Below are positions 59,234-62,728 of a stretch of 64,000 nt of DNA, piece after piece. The notes under the pieces are model-generated. The model saw only the letters and a list, made by a program, of their open reading frames with translations, had not been told where the DNA came from and made no database searches. Both the position numbers and the translations under genes were made by a program. Where the stretch lies: NCBI RefSeq assembly GCF_026151205.1, contig NC_087084.1:5759538-5823537 (forward strand). Direction: 5' to 3'. This stretch comes from Bolinopsis microptera (lineage: Eukaryota; Ctenophora; Tentaculata; Lobata; Bolinopsidae). Numbering within the stretch: position 1 is the stretch's first letter; every line of letters starts with the position of its first letter.

Positions 59234-60715
59234 TTAAGGCATAAGGAAGCATTGTTGAGTTCTGAAACCAAGTTTAATCGATTTCTCGTGCAATTTTAGG
59301 TTAGGAGTGATCATCAAAATAAATTTTGAACAAAGTCGATATTTTGGTAAATTTCTAGCTTTCTGTCAGAAAATAAATCTTCATTCTATTAGGGGTAATT
59401 GGATGTAACTACAGTGCAGCTGTACTTACACCCACTTTCACAAGCATGCAAGCTCACCTGGTCCAAAGAGCGGGAAACGGAGAACGAGCTCTGGTGACGT
59501 CATAGTCACGTGACCTCAGGCTCATAATCACGTGACCTCAGACCCAATCAATTGGGTTCTGGCCTGTTCAGCCCCCTGTCACCCGATCTTGAGGTGACGT
59601 ACGACAACTCGTTAACCCAATCGATGTCTGGAGGGCTGCAAATTTTCACATGCCAAACTCACAACGGTTTTTCGGAGTTGTGCGAGATGACGACACATAG
59701 AGGCCGCAGAATTATGAGGACTACCAGATCCTGGTGGAACCTAAGCGATCCATGATATCACGACAGGCCCTATAGATTTTTATTTAAATCGAAAGTTGTT
59801 ACAATTACCGCTAAAAACTATAAAAATGTTTAGGAAGGAACAAAAAGATGTGCACAGGGAATATCTGTTTACCATGGCAACGGAAGGAACCAAGGCACCT
59901 TAACATTCTCAAACATTTCTGTTGCAGACTCTGGTGGATACAGTTGCTGCGCTGTGGAGGACGGAAGGGAGATACTGTCTTCTGGGATAGCCAATGTAAA
60001 AGTAATAGGTAGGTATCATAACTTGGTAGATGTGTTCGTTAAAACTGAAGATGTAATGTGTATTCTAAATTGAGTTCTCGATCCGGCAAGTAAGTATTGA
60101 AAACATGTTTAACTTTTGAGATGTAGTGCATAAATGAGAAAATGCATGGACATTGGACAGCCACGCCTAATTCTACAGTTTTTAAAAACTTCATAATATG
60201 ATTTTTTCAAGTGTGCCCCAAGTAACTTTTTGCCTCGGCTGTGCCCCAACTGTGCCCTATAAATGGTGTCCCAAGTATGTGTAGTTTCCCTAAACTGTGC
60301 TTCAAGTCATTTTTTGCCTCGACTGTGCCCCAAGAGTGCCCAAACTGTATTTGCCCCTACTATGCCCCAAGTGTGCCCCAAGTGTGCCCCAAGTAACTTG
60401 TTGCCCCAAGTGTGCCTAGCTAGATTACCAACCGGTCTGATTTAAACATAACTTTCTTTTTTTGTGGAGAGGCTGGGCAATATAACTTGTTGTTGTTGCT
60501 GTCATTTTCATTCACTGTAGTGTCATATTTATTAAATGTCATATCTTTTAAACATCTTCAGCTCAGTGCAGTGACTTTATTTTCAGATATAGTTACTCAA
60601 CCTGTTTCCACTGTTGGATTCTCAAATGATGCTTTGACTCTTGATTGTTTTCTAAGCTATTTTGACGAAAACACCAGTATGTATTGGGAAGATGAAAACG
60701 GAATCAAATTAAGAG
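33976..60715 (+). CDS. Large modular receptor: signal peptide, Thr-rich stalk, SRCR x7, PAN x2, Ig domains (3' end outside window)
   Basis: Exons read in order: 33976-34030 (signal peptide), 34280-35248 (EPTTV repeats plus SRCR1), 35514-35912 (SRCR2), 37115-37510 (SRCR3), 41361-41676 (SRCR4), 43289-43381 (Thr-rich linker), 43745-43885 (Ig first half), 44893-45129 (PAN1), 46901-47215 (SRCR5), 47852-48175 (SRCR6), 48305-48454 (Ig second half), 48649-48755 and 51634-51799 (V-type Ig), 52290-52430 (Ig first half), 52789-53025 (PAN2), 54979-55029 (linker), 55665-55976 (SRCR7), 56256-56411 (Ig second half), 56612-56718 and 59834-60008 (V-type Ig), 60587-60715 (Ig first half). All junctions fit; all are phase 1 except the phase-0 split inside each V-type Ig. 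SRCR, PAN and Ig are extracellular ligand-binding domains, so a cell-surface or secreted recognition protein is likely. No transmembrane or cytoplasmic part is in the window. It could be two tandem genes, but I see no second signal peptide. Confidence 0.85.
34280..35248 (+). CDS. Receptor exon 2: EPTTV-repeat stalk and SRCR1
   Basis: The first half is a Thr/Pro/Glu-rich low-complexity segment made of about thirty 15-bp units encoding EPTTV, EPTTA and variants (34396-34915), expected to be O-glycosylated and extended. The second half is an SRCR domain: FRIVDENKNDVT, GLLLYNGGTVCDDDF, AICKEMGY, KLDDVACSEQSWSSCSY, NCGHSEDVFLTC. It has six cysteines in the group A pattern, but on a single exon, which is the group B habit. 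Confidence 0.9.
34396..34915 (+). repeat. Coding 15-bp minisatellite (EPTTV)
   Basis: GAACCAACCACTGTT units in frame with the receptor, with GCT/GTT/GAT variants at the fifth codon. Twelve or more neighbouring units are identical, so the length is likely to vary between individuals. Antisense open frames here are artefacts of the repeat. Confidence 0.92.
35514..35912 (+). CDS. Receptor exon 3: SRCR2
   Basis: After a ttcaattcag acceptor the exon encodes a short Thr/Glu stalk (EPTRNEST type) and a complete SRCR domain with the same six cysteines as SRCR1. It ends ACATGTATAACAG|gtaac. It is phase 1 at both ends. Together with its flanking introns it is a duplicate of the SRCR3 exon. Confidence 0.92.
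35943..36880. mobile_element. About 935-bp insertion in a duplicated intron
   Basis: The introns after SRCR1 and SRCR2 share the sequence aatttctaatttttaaatacatagcat. After SRCR2 this is split, at the T-run, by about 935 extra bases and then resumes at 36881. The insert therefore entered after the exon duplication. It begins with a hairpin (CCCTAC ... GCC-GAA-GGC ... GTAGGG, about 35948-35981). I recognise no coding domain in it, and class is unknown. Confidence 0.7.
37115..37510 (+). CDS. Receptor exon 4: SRCR3
   Basis: Almost identical to the SRCR2 exon, both in the short stalk (EPTRNGST, EPTRNDST, EPTENDST) and in the SRCR domain. The difference at the end is ACATGTACAG|gtaac, which lacks one codon of SRCR2. 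The near identity of the preceding intron (36881-37114 with 35281-35513) shows a recent tandem duplication. Confidence 0.92.
37931..38000. repeat. Perfect 70-bp palindrome (head-to-head PLE tails)
   Basis: The arms GTACCTTTACAGTCATCCTC...TTATA and their exact complement meet at a TATATA centre, 35 bases each. The arm sequence recurs, followed by the same downstream block, at 39350-39385 and 50998-51020 in PLE tails. The palindrome thus joins two PLE 3' tails in opposite orientation. Confidence 0.9.
38001..38078 (+). mobile_element. PLE 3' tail leading into the ribozyme
   Basis: The block ATCTTACCGACATTTGAAGTCAAGGCGTTGTTTTACTGACAGTTGTGGCTGACTGACAA is found, in inverse orientation, below the PLE pieces at 39300-39375 and 50945-51010. 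It therefore marks the same element family. Split here into shorter motifs: CCGACATTTGAAG, AAGGCGTTGTTTTACTGACA and GTTGTGGCTGACT. Confidence 0.75.
38079..38121 (+). ncRNA. Hammerhead ribozyme (type I)
   Basis: All invariant parts are present in order. Stem I is CCATA (38079-38083) with TATGG (38117-38121). The core is CTGATGA (38084-38090). Stem II is GTCC-TAATA-GGAC (38091-38103). The core GAA follows (38104-38106). Stem III is ACAC-T-GTGT (38107-38115), with the cleavage base A at 38116. TA runs on both sides can extend stem I beyond an internal loop, as in the hammerheads of Penelope-like elements and retrozymes. It should self-cleave after 38116 in transcripts of the plus strand, the strand of the receptor gene. 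Confidence 0.9.
38192..38965. repeat. Inverted repeat pair within PLE-derived intron DNA
   Basis: GATGCAAAGACTTTCGAAGA (from about 38195) returns inverted at 38940-38965. A further inverted pair, TTTCGTTGCTGTACTCCTAC at about 38898 and its complement at about 39975-40010, brackets the PLE fragment. Two TACTAGAAA-CCCG boxes (38270 and 38989) lie between. This is nested inverted copies of related elements; no coding sequence seen. Confidence 0.6.
39290..39960 (-). pseudogene. Penelope-like element fragment, GIY-YIG domain and 3' tail
   Basis: The minus-strand frame 39944-39678 encodes FLYIVNDINCKLSYIGCT and RFRNHKSHIKT, a GIY-YIG nuclease core of PLE type. A frameshifted end follows, then the tail block that ends in a TATATA run at about 39290. 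The RT is missing. It belongs to the same family as 50938-51470. Confidence 0.75.
40434..41290. mobile_element. MITE-like element with ~130-bp inverted ends
   Basis: AAGGACATACACCAAAA at the left returns as TTTGGTGTATGTCCCCTT at the right. The inverted match continues through AATCAAATCTTATTG-type blocks and the TACACAC/GTGCGTACTCTC region for roughly 130 bases. The interior shares ACAATCCGTACAAGAAGCC and AATAAATGACGAAGTTACAG with 5170-6190. No open frame. Confidence 0.78.
41361..41676 (+). CDS. Receptor exon 5: SRCR4
   Basis: After a ccattttaag acceptor the exon encodes an SRCR domain: FKLVDEDGSEVRAGEQ, LLLFMEGTVCDDGFDF, AICKEMGYESS, NLDDVDCREEVWSSCSY, NCGHEEDVFITC. It is phase 1 at both ends. 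It is more diverged than SRCR1-3, which are near copies of one another. Confidence 0.9.
41746..41935. mobile_element. TTTTGACACC MITE family member
   Basis: It begins TTTTTGACACCACTTGG and ends CCGTGGTGTCAGTAAAATGG, short inverted ends with a shared interior (TTCTTGGCCAATTTTT, TTCATGCTGATTTGGA, TTTTTGCGGAAAGT). Relatives lie at 31468, 32704, 48900, 53168 and, inverted, 61437. A TATATATCGTCTCGCTTTATATATAGTAAG block follows and recurs at 51480 and 54778. An (ACTAA)n run lies at 42107-42140. Confidence 0.7.
42290..43065 (-). pseudogene. Degenerate Penelope-like element: RT thumb to GIY-YIG
   Basis: On the minus strand the order is an RT C-terminal block (NNLPKMINRRLSDIS, then EEFDKAKGVYGTALNDSG, about 43060-42905), then a connector with stops and frame breaks, then the frame 42646-42296 with KYIGLTENTFKTRFSTHT (GIY-YIG core). 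It is interrupted near its end by a poly-C tract (42326-42359). Inactive copy. Confidence 0.78.
43190..43277. mobile_element. Pogo-element end remnant
   Basis: GAATGCCTTCGAGTGTTCAT and TAATGTCCGTTAATAATTATG up to GTCCGATAAGGTA match the terminal ~90 bases of the pogo elements at 15442 and 61772. The remnant ends 11 bases before the acceptor of the next receptor exon. Confidence 0.65.
43289..43381 (+). CDS. Receptor exon 6: Thr-rich linker
   Basis: Phase 1 at both ends; encodes about 31 residues with ETTTTTQESDMLDSLTQP. It is probably a flexible, glycosylated spacer between SRCR4 and the first Ig module. No domain. Confidence 0.65.
43745..43885 (+). CDS. Receptor exon 7: N-terminal half of Ig domain (module 1)
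   Basis: The exon encodes SSPAGTSIGYSGDKMILFCE and NIPMTIEWKVARGNSF: the B-strand cysteine and C-strand tryptophan of an Ig fold, then it stops before strands E and F. It is phase 1 at both ends. The matching second half is the exon at 48305-48454, with PAN1, SRCR5 and SRCR6 lying between them. The same half-domain recurs at 52290 and 60587. Confidence 0.85.
44247..44300 (+). mobile_element. Helitron-like 3' terminus
   Basis: ACTGCGGCAGTGAAATC is followed by the hairpin CCCGGCC-GAA-GGCCGGG (44275-44291), then TTATACTAG and a host T. A 3' hairpin followed about ten bases later by CTAG before T is the Helitron signature. The same end occurs at 47729 and 50021. Confidence 0.65.
44301..44892. 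other. Intron stretch with dispersed repeats
   Basis: A ~170-bp block from GATTAAGCTGCAATGCATTA (44518-44690) is repeated in direct orientation at 45567-45735. TTTGGTTACCATAATTTT units near 44350-44400 have inverted counterparts near 45940-46060. No exon seen. Confidence 0.55.
44893..45129 (+). CDS. Receptor exon 8: PAN/apple domain 1
   Basis: The exon encodes about 79 residues with the cysteine spacing of PAN/apple modules: GCYTSYEQ, SFESCQEWCDDTPRCKGVTV, RECFLVG and a final TDC. These modules bind proteins or glycans. Phase 1 at both ends; it sits between the two half-Ig exons of module 1. The counterpart in module 2 is at 52789. Confidence 0.82.
45130..46900. other. Intron with repeats, no exon recognised
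   Basis: Contains short GGTGCCTCAAGGGCCT tandem units (45215-45265), the second copy of a ~170-bp direct repeat (45567-45735), and inverted copies of AT-rich blocks. Open frames near 45927-46145 and 46739-46951 show no domain. Confidence 0.45.
46901..47215 (+). CDS. Receptor exon 9: SRCR5
   Basis: SRCR domain closest to SRCR1-3 (FRIVDKDGNDLTAGGRG, KGGTVCDDSF, AICKEMGYDSA, KLDDVSCSEQSWSSCSY), with CDHSEDVVLTC at the end. Phase 1 at both ends, acceptor cttttcag, donor TTCAG|gtaac. Module 2 has only a short linker exon at this position. Confidence 0.9.
47235..47729. mobile_element. Helitron-like element, 3' part
   Basis: It ends with CCCGGCC-GAA-GGCCGGG (47704-47720), TTACACTAG and T. The last ~150 bases match 49870-50021 directly. 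The preceding part (GCCCCGTAACTCTTACCGTT, ACCACTTACCACCGACCG) matches 49260-49460 in inverted orientation, so this copy is rearranged. No 5' end was found. Confidence 0.6.
47852..48175 (+). CDS. Receptor exon 10: SRCR6
   Basis: Divergent SRCR domain (FKLVDNEGEEVTVGERG, EGTVCGDDEF, TICRKMGHSVA, NLAGVNC, GSWSSCDY, SCEHSLDVFLTCCGG). It ends with a CC pair, shared only with SRCR7, its counterpart in module 2. Phase 1 at both ends. Confidence 0.9.
48305..48454 (+). CDS. Receptor exon 11: C-terminal half of Ig domain (module 1)
   Basis: The exon encodes EGRSSLTIGCLSYDENHRNN and YTCLVEYPDIELSLQSYP: strands E, F and G of an Ig fold with the YTC cysteine, but no B-strand cysteine or tryptophan of its own. 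It completes the half-domain at 43745-43885. Phase 1 at both ends, so the two halves would join in frame if the three exons between them are skipped. Confidence 0.83.
48649..48755 (+). CDS. Receptor exon 12: V-type Ig, first part (module 1)
   Basis: Encodes HNKQAGENVTLTCLYVTTGN and VSVSWTK, B-strand Cys and C-strand Trp. It starts in phase 1 and ends in phase 0, the only phase-0 boundary type in the gene. It joins 51634-51799. Confidence 0.88.
48881..50021 (+). mobile_element. Helitron-like non-autonomous element, both ends present
   Basis: The left end is TCACTAGCAGGAACCCGTCG after an A. The right end is CCCGGCC-GAA-AGCCGGG (49996-50012), then TTACACTAG before a T. This fits the Helitron rule (5' TC, 3' hairpin plus CTAG, insertion between A and T, no target duplication). 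The interior holds the TTTTGACACC MITE (about 48900-49100), a (GT)n run of about 70 bases (49153-49224) and a CT run. No Rep/helicase coding, so it would depend on another element. Confidence 0.62.
49153..49224. repeat. (GT)n microsatellite
   Basis: About 35 uninterrupted GT units within the Helitron-like element. The His/Thr open frame on the other strand is an artefact. Confidence 0.95.
50066..50930 (+). pseudogene. Penelope-like element remnant: RT end, GIY-YIG, 3' end with ribozyme
   Basis: Frame 50088-50414 ends the RT region with NDGRKFFNLLEKHFPRDN and HKILNRNSVKVSYSF, the block that precedes the endonuclease in PLEs. Frame 50380-50583 carries HYIGMTERTFKERYNGHTSS (GIY-YIG core) and ENIWSFKD. 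The frames are shifted between these. The 3' end at about 50860-50915 folds as a degenerate hammerhead. Upstream RT lost. Confidence 0.82.
50858..50915 (+). ncRNA. Degenerate hammerhead ribozyme at a PLE 3' end
   Basis: CTGATGA (50865-50871) and GAA (50895-50897) flank a weak stem II (50872-50894, two mismatches). Stem III is ACA-TT-TGT (50898-50905), with cleavage base C at 50906. Stem I pairs GTCA (50861-50864) with TGAC (50907-50910), and after a two-base bulge GTT with AAC. All core parts are present, but stem II lacks its usual G-C closing pair, so activity is doubtful. Confidence 0.55.
50938..51470 (-). pseudogene. Penelope-like element fragment, same family as 39290-39960
   Basis: The minus-strand frame 51398-51186 reads HNLDRTTTKFFTSTLSKDIN and NFWQNQLKTLKHFEGMN, the end of the GIY-YIG domain. 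Below it comes the shared tail (TCAGGATGACTGTAAAGGTA, GTCAAGGCGTTGTTTTACTG, GTTGTGGCTGACT), ending in a TATATA run. It lies tail to tail with the remnant at 50066-50930. Confidence 0.75.
51634..51799 (+). CDS. Receptor exon 13: V-type Ig, second part (module 1)
   Basis: Encodes GALVLSNLSVTDSGLYSC and EEEGRESYVAVTLNVFG, the classic D-S-G-x-Y-x-C block of an Ig V-type domain. It starts in phase 0 (tttag|GGT) and ends in phase 1. It completes the half at 48649-48755. Confidence 0.92.
52290..52430 (+). CDS. Receptor exon 14: N-terminal half of Ig domain (module 2)
   Basis: Same length (141 bases) and near-identical content to 43745-43885: SIGYSGDKLTLLCEASYFPN then IPMTIHVWKAEAG. Phase 1 at both ends. 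Its second half is at 56256-56411, beyond PAN2, a linker and SRCR7. Confidence 0.88.
52789..53025 (+). CDS. Receptor exon 15: PAN/apple domain 2
   Basis: Same length (237 bases) as the PAN1 exon. Encodes NKLCIKENYDFMGADIIMVN, DSFMDCIALCFDQAGCVSVT, RCWLKHTEF and a final KCWP, a PAN cysteine pattern. Phase 1 at both ends. Sequence is much diverged from PAN1 although its place is the same. Confidence 0.85.
53095..53375. mobile_element. TTTTGACACC MITE copy behind an ACTAGCAGGAACCCGTC box
   Basis: ACTAGCAGGAACCCGTC (53094-53110) resembles the left end of the Helitron-like element at 48881. The MITE core follows (TTTTTGACACC at about 53170 to GGTGTCACTGTCAGTAAAAT). Probably a truncated Helitron-like piece interrupted by the LINE. 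Confidence 0.55.
53441..54775 (-). pseudogene. 5'-truncated LINE reverse transcriptase in receptor intron
   Basis: The minus-strand frame 54775-53870 carries ENQCGFRQNRSCIDQI, VDFKAAFDSIRRD (motif A), SGTGQGDIQAPPVFNF (motif B) and TDYADDMAI (catalytic ADD). The frame 53845-53441 continues after a frameshift with FHQTSLRRILRIKWF, RLRWYGHVVRM and GRPRKNW, the usual C-terminal block of this RT type. The upstream endonuclease is missing; the break lies in a TATATA run at about 54760. Confidence 0.88.
54979..55029 (+). CDS. Receptor exon 16: short acidic linker
   Basis: 51 bases, phase 1 at both ends, encoding DTETAVIESTENDDAANG. In module 2 it holds the place that SRCR5 holds in module 1. Small, so less certain than its neighbours, but splice sites and phase agree. 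Confidence 0.55.
55255..55660. repeat. 42-bp minisatellite directly before a splice acceptor
   Basis: About nine units starting AGCATGCTGGTTTGTATACA and ending CACAATATCTAA. The unit length is a multiple of three, so frames on both strands stay open without being coding. The last unit runs into the acceptor TGGTTTCAG of SRCR7 at 55664. Confidence 0.92.
55665..55976 (+). CDS. Receptor exon 17: SRCR7
   Basis: SRCR domain most like SRCR6 (FSLVDIEGGAAAAGEHG, KGTVCAGPHF, AICKEMGYYSA, SLASVNC, TWESCDYS, CHHGQDVFLTCCGG). Phase 1 at both ends. It sits between PAN2 and the second Ig half in module 2, as SRCR6 does in module 1. Confidence 0.92.
56256..56411 (+). CDS. Receptor exon 18: C-terminal half of Ig domain (module 2)
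   Basis: Encodes TEGKATLTIGCLSYDRNNED, KYKCFVDYSDEG and a closing strand, homologous to 48305-48454. Phase 1 at both ends. Completes the half-domain at 52290-52430. Confidence 0.87.
56612..56718 (+). CDS. Receptor exon 19: V-type Ig, first part (module 2)
   Basis: Same length (107 bases) as 48649-48755; encodes HKVIAGDELSISCTYMTTKN and VSVAWKK. Starts in phase 1, ends in phase 0. Its second part lies 3.1 kb away, beyond a MULE-like insertion. Confidence 0.88.
56871..59772. mobile_element. MULE-like element with ~538-bp inverted ends and 9-bp target duplication
   Basis: The ends TAGGGCCTGTCGTGATATCA and its complement begin near-perfect inverted arms (56871-57408 and 59234-59772). The element is flanked by TAGATTTTT on both sides (56862-56870 and 59773-59781), a 9-bp duplication as made by Mutator-like transposases. 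The interior has a direct repeat of about 130 bases (57700-57830 and 58385-58515) and a 46-base C run just inside the right arm. No transposase frame recognised. It splits the intron of the second V-type Ig. Confidence 0.88.
59188..59233 (+). repeat. Poly-C tract of 46 bases
   Basis: An uninterrupted C run inside the MULE-like element, immediately before its right inverted arm; the Pro- and Gly-run frames here are artefacts. Length in an assembly is approximate. Confidence 0.9.
59834..60008 (+). CDS. Receptor exon 20: V-type Ig, second part (module 2)
   Basis: Encodes TLTFSNISVADSGGYSCCAV and a closing strand ending ANVKVIG. It has the D-S-G-x-Y-x-C motif with an extra Cys beside the canonical one. 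Starts in phase 0, ends in phase 1. Confidence 0.9.
60205..60425. repeat. Irregular minisatellite of GTGCCCCAA units
   Basis: GTGTGCCCCAAGT-type units spaced irregularly, with CTGTGCCCCAACT variants and longer TTTTTGCCTCG spacers. Intronic. Confidence 0.75.
60587..60715 (+). CDS. Receptor exon 21: N-terminal half of Ig domain (module 3)
   Basis: Encodes PVSTVGFSNDALTLDCFLSY and MYWEDENGIKLRG, homologous to the exons at 43745 and 52290 but shorter. Phase 1 at both ends. It opens a third module; its second half is not seen in the remaining 3.3 kb, as expected if modules are about 8 kb long. Confidence 0.75.
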
Positions 60716-61003
60716 GTTTAATTTTAAATCTAATTTTAGATTCATATTGCGAGTATTTTTTAATTATCAGTATCACCGTTTAAGATTCGATAAAATACGA
60801 TCTTTTAATCATTTATTAGTTTGCTCAATTAGCTGCCCTGACGTTAAAAATGCGGCTCCTGCTATGTGTTGGTCCGACCAATTAAATGTAAGATATTTGT
60901 GTTAATTGTCCGTTCCTTAACCATGCCATAAGTAATCATTGTGCGTTAACTGGGCCATTAACAACCATTGTGTGTTAACCGTGTATTAATTAACTGTGCC
61001 TTA

Positions 61004-61213
61004 ACCGTGTGTTAAGTGTGCGTTAAGTGTGCGTTAAGTGTGCGTTAAGTTTGCGTTAAGTGTGCGTTAAGTGTGCGTTAAGTGTGCGTTAAGTGTGCGT
61101 TAAGTGTGCGCTAAGTGTGTGTTAAGTGTGCGTTAAGTGTGCGCTAAGTGTGCGTTAAGTGTGCGTTAAGTGTGCGTTAAGTGTGCGTTAAGTGTGCGTT
61201 AAGTGTGCGTTAA
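61004..61213. repeat. 11-bp minisatellite GTGTGCGTTAA
   Basis: About 19 nearly identical units, with a few GCTAA and TTTGCG variants, preceded by looser AACCGTG/TGTTAA units from about 60900. Confidence 0.92.
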
Positions 61214-61436
61214 CCATCGACAGATTACCGAATCACCAAACTAAGTTACTGTTATTTTTCATCCAGCCATTCAGTATGCAACTTACAATGCAATCCCATT
61301 TTTGAATTTGTTTTGTATCAGAATACTGTCAATGTAAATTTGAATGTAACACTCAATTTTCTTATATGATATTTAATTGAATTTTCAAATAAAACAATAA
61401 AGCAATCATCAGTAATTTAAATTGATATAATTTATT

Positions 61437-61745
61437 TTTGAAATACGAAACTGAAAAATAGGCCAAGGAATAAAAATGTTAGTGCCAAAAATTAGGACCC
61501 CCGTCCAGGTGGTGTCAAAAACGCGAATTAAATAGGTAAAAATTATTTTAGACATTTAGTCTCTAATTGAGTCTTGATATCATTTTAGAGTAAGAGTTAG
61601 ACGGGTATTTGGCTTATTAAACGGATTAAACGGATTAAACGGATTAAACGATTCAAAAGTCAAACTACAATGGTAATGTCTGACCAGATATAAAAAATTA
61701 AATTTACCCAAAAGTCATAAAGTATATATATACAATGAACCCCGT
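61437..61745. repeat. Inverted remnants of dispersed repeats
   Basis: 61437-61530 is the minus-strand form of the TTTTGACACC MITE (AGGCCAAGGAATAAAAATG to GGTGGTGTCAAAAACGCG). 61610-61745 holds GGATTAAAC units and a block complementary to 11930-12080. Confidence 0.6.
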
Positions 61746-61771
61746 AAATCTTAAGAGTGAGATTTAAAATA

Positions 61772-62680
61772 CCTTATCGGACCTTATTTGGACGGACATT
61801 ACATGAACGGACATAATTATGAACGGACATTAATATGAACGCTCGAAGGCATTCAAAACCATTAAAAATCCGAATTTTTTTCAATTTTTTGACGTTTTTT
61901 AATTTCAGCAAATGATTTTTAAATCCATTTTTTATACAGTAAGTAAGAAAAGCAGTCATTAAGCAGTAAAAATGTTAAAACATGTGTACATGATCAGTGT
62001 CTAATAAGTAATATCACATATTATCATCTTCTCAAAATGAGTTTTCGTGCATGAAATAGTCCATGCTTAAACAAGCATCAGTGATTTCTAGCTTTATGGA
62101 AACCTTTTTATCAAACTGCATACCCCGGTCCTGCATTTCAGTGTTAACTTTTACAAGCCATTCGGCGTGAAGTAGTTTTATCTTAGACAACTTTAGGTTA
62201 ACCTTAACATCACGTGGAGCTTTCCTAGCACTGTTTCATTACCTCCTCTCAGTAATATGAACTATAACAACGTCGGGCAATGTCCTTGGCAACACGATTT
62301 ACCGTAATATCTAGAGGCTGGAACAAGTTTGTCATGTTGGCGGGGACTAGCTCATGAACTATGTTGTCGAGTGCCATAATTTCGTTGACTTTTTCCGCCA
62401 AGTGACCCTTGAAAACATCATATACTAGTAGAGTTTTCTGTGCCTCCGGCAGACCAAGGAGAACCTTTCCGTCGTTAACTTACGGCACAATAAAGTTCTC
62501 ATAGTTGTCATAATCATATTCTGGACAAAAAGTTCGAAATGGAAAAATTTTTGAAAAAATTTCAACGGACTTTAACTTGGACGGACATTAATTGAACGGA
62601 CTTTATTTGAACGGACATTAAGGTGAACGCTAGGGCCTCAAACGTCCAAGTAATGTCCGTCCAAATAAGGTCCGATAAGG
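61772..62680. mobile_element. Non-autonomous pogo/Tigger-type DNA transposon, copy 2
   Basis: Ends CCTTATCGGACCTTATTTGG inverted at both sides and TA target duplication (61770-61771, 62681-62682). It is close to base-for-base like 15442-16344, including the transposase remnant (62225-62410), which is frameshifted here. Same orientation as copy 1. Confidence 0.88.
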
Positions 62681-62728
62681 TACTTAATAATTTAAATGAA
62701 CTCTTCTGAAAGTGTTCCGAGTCATAGA

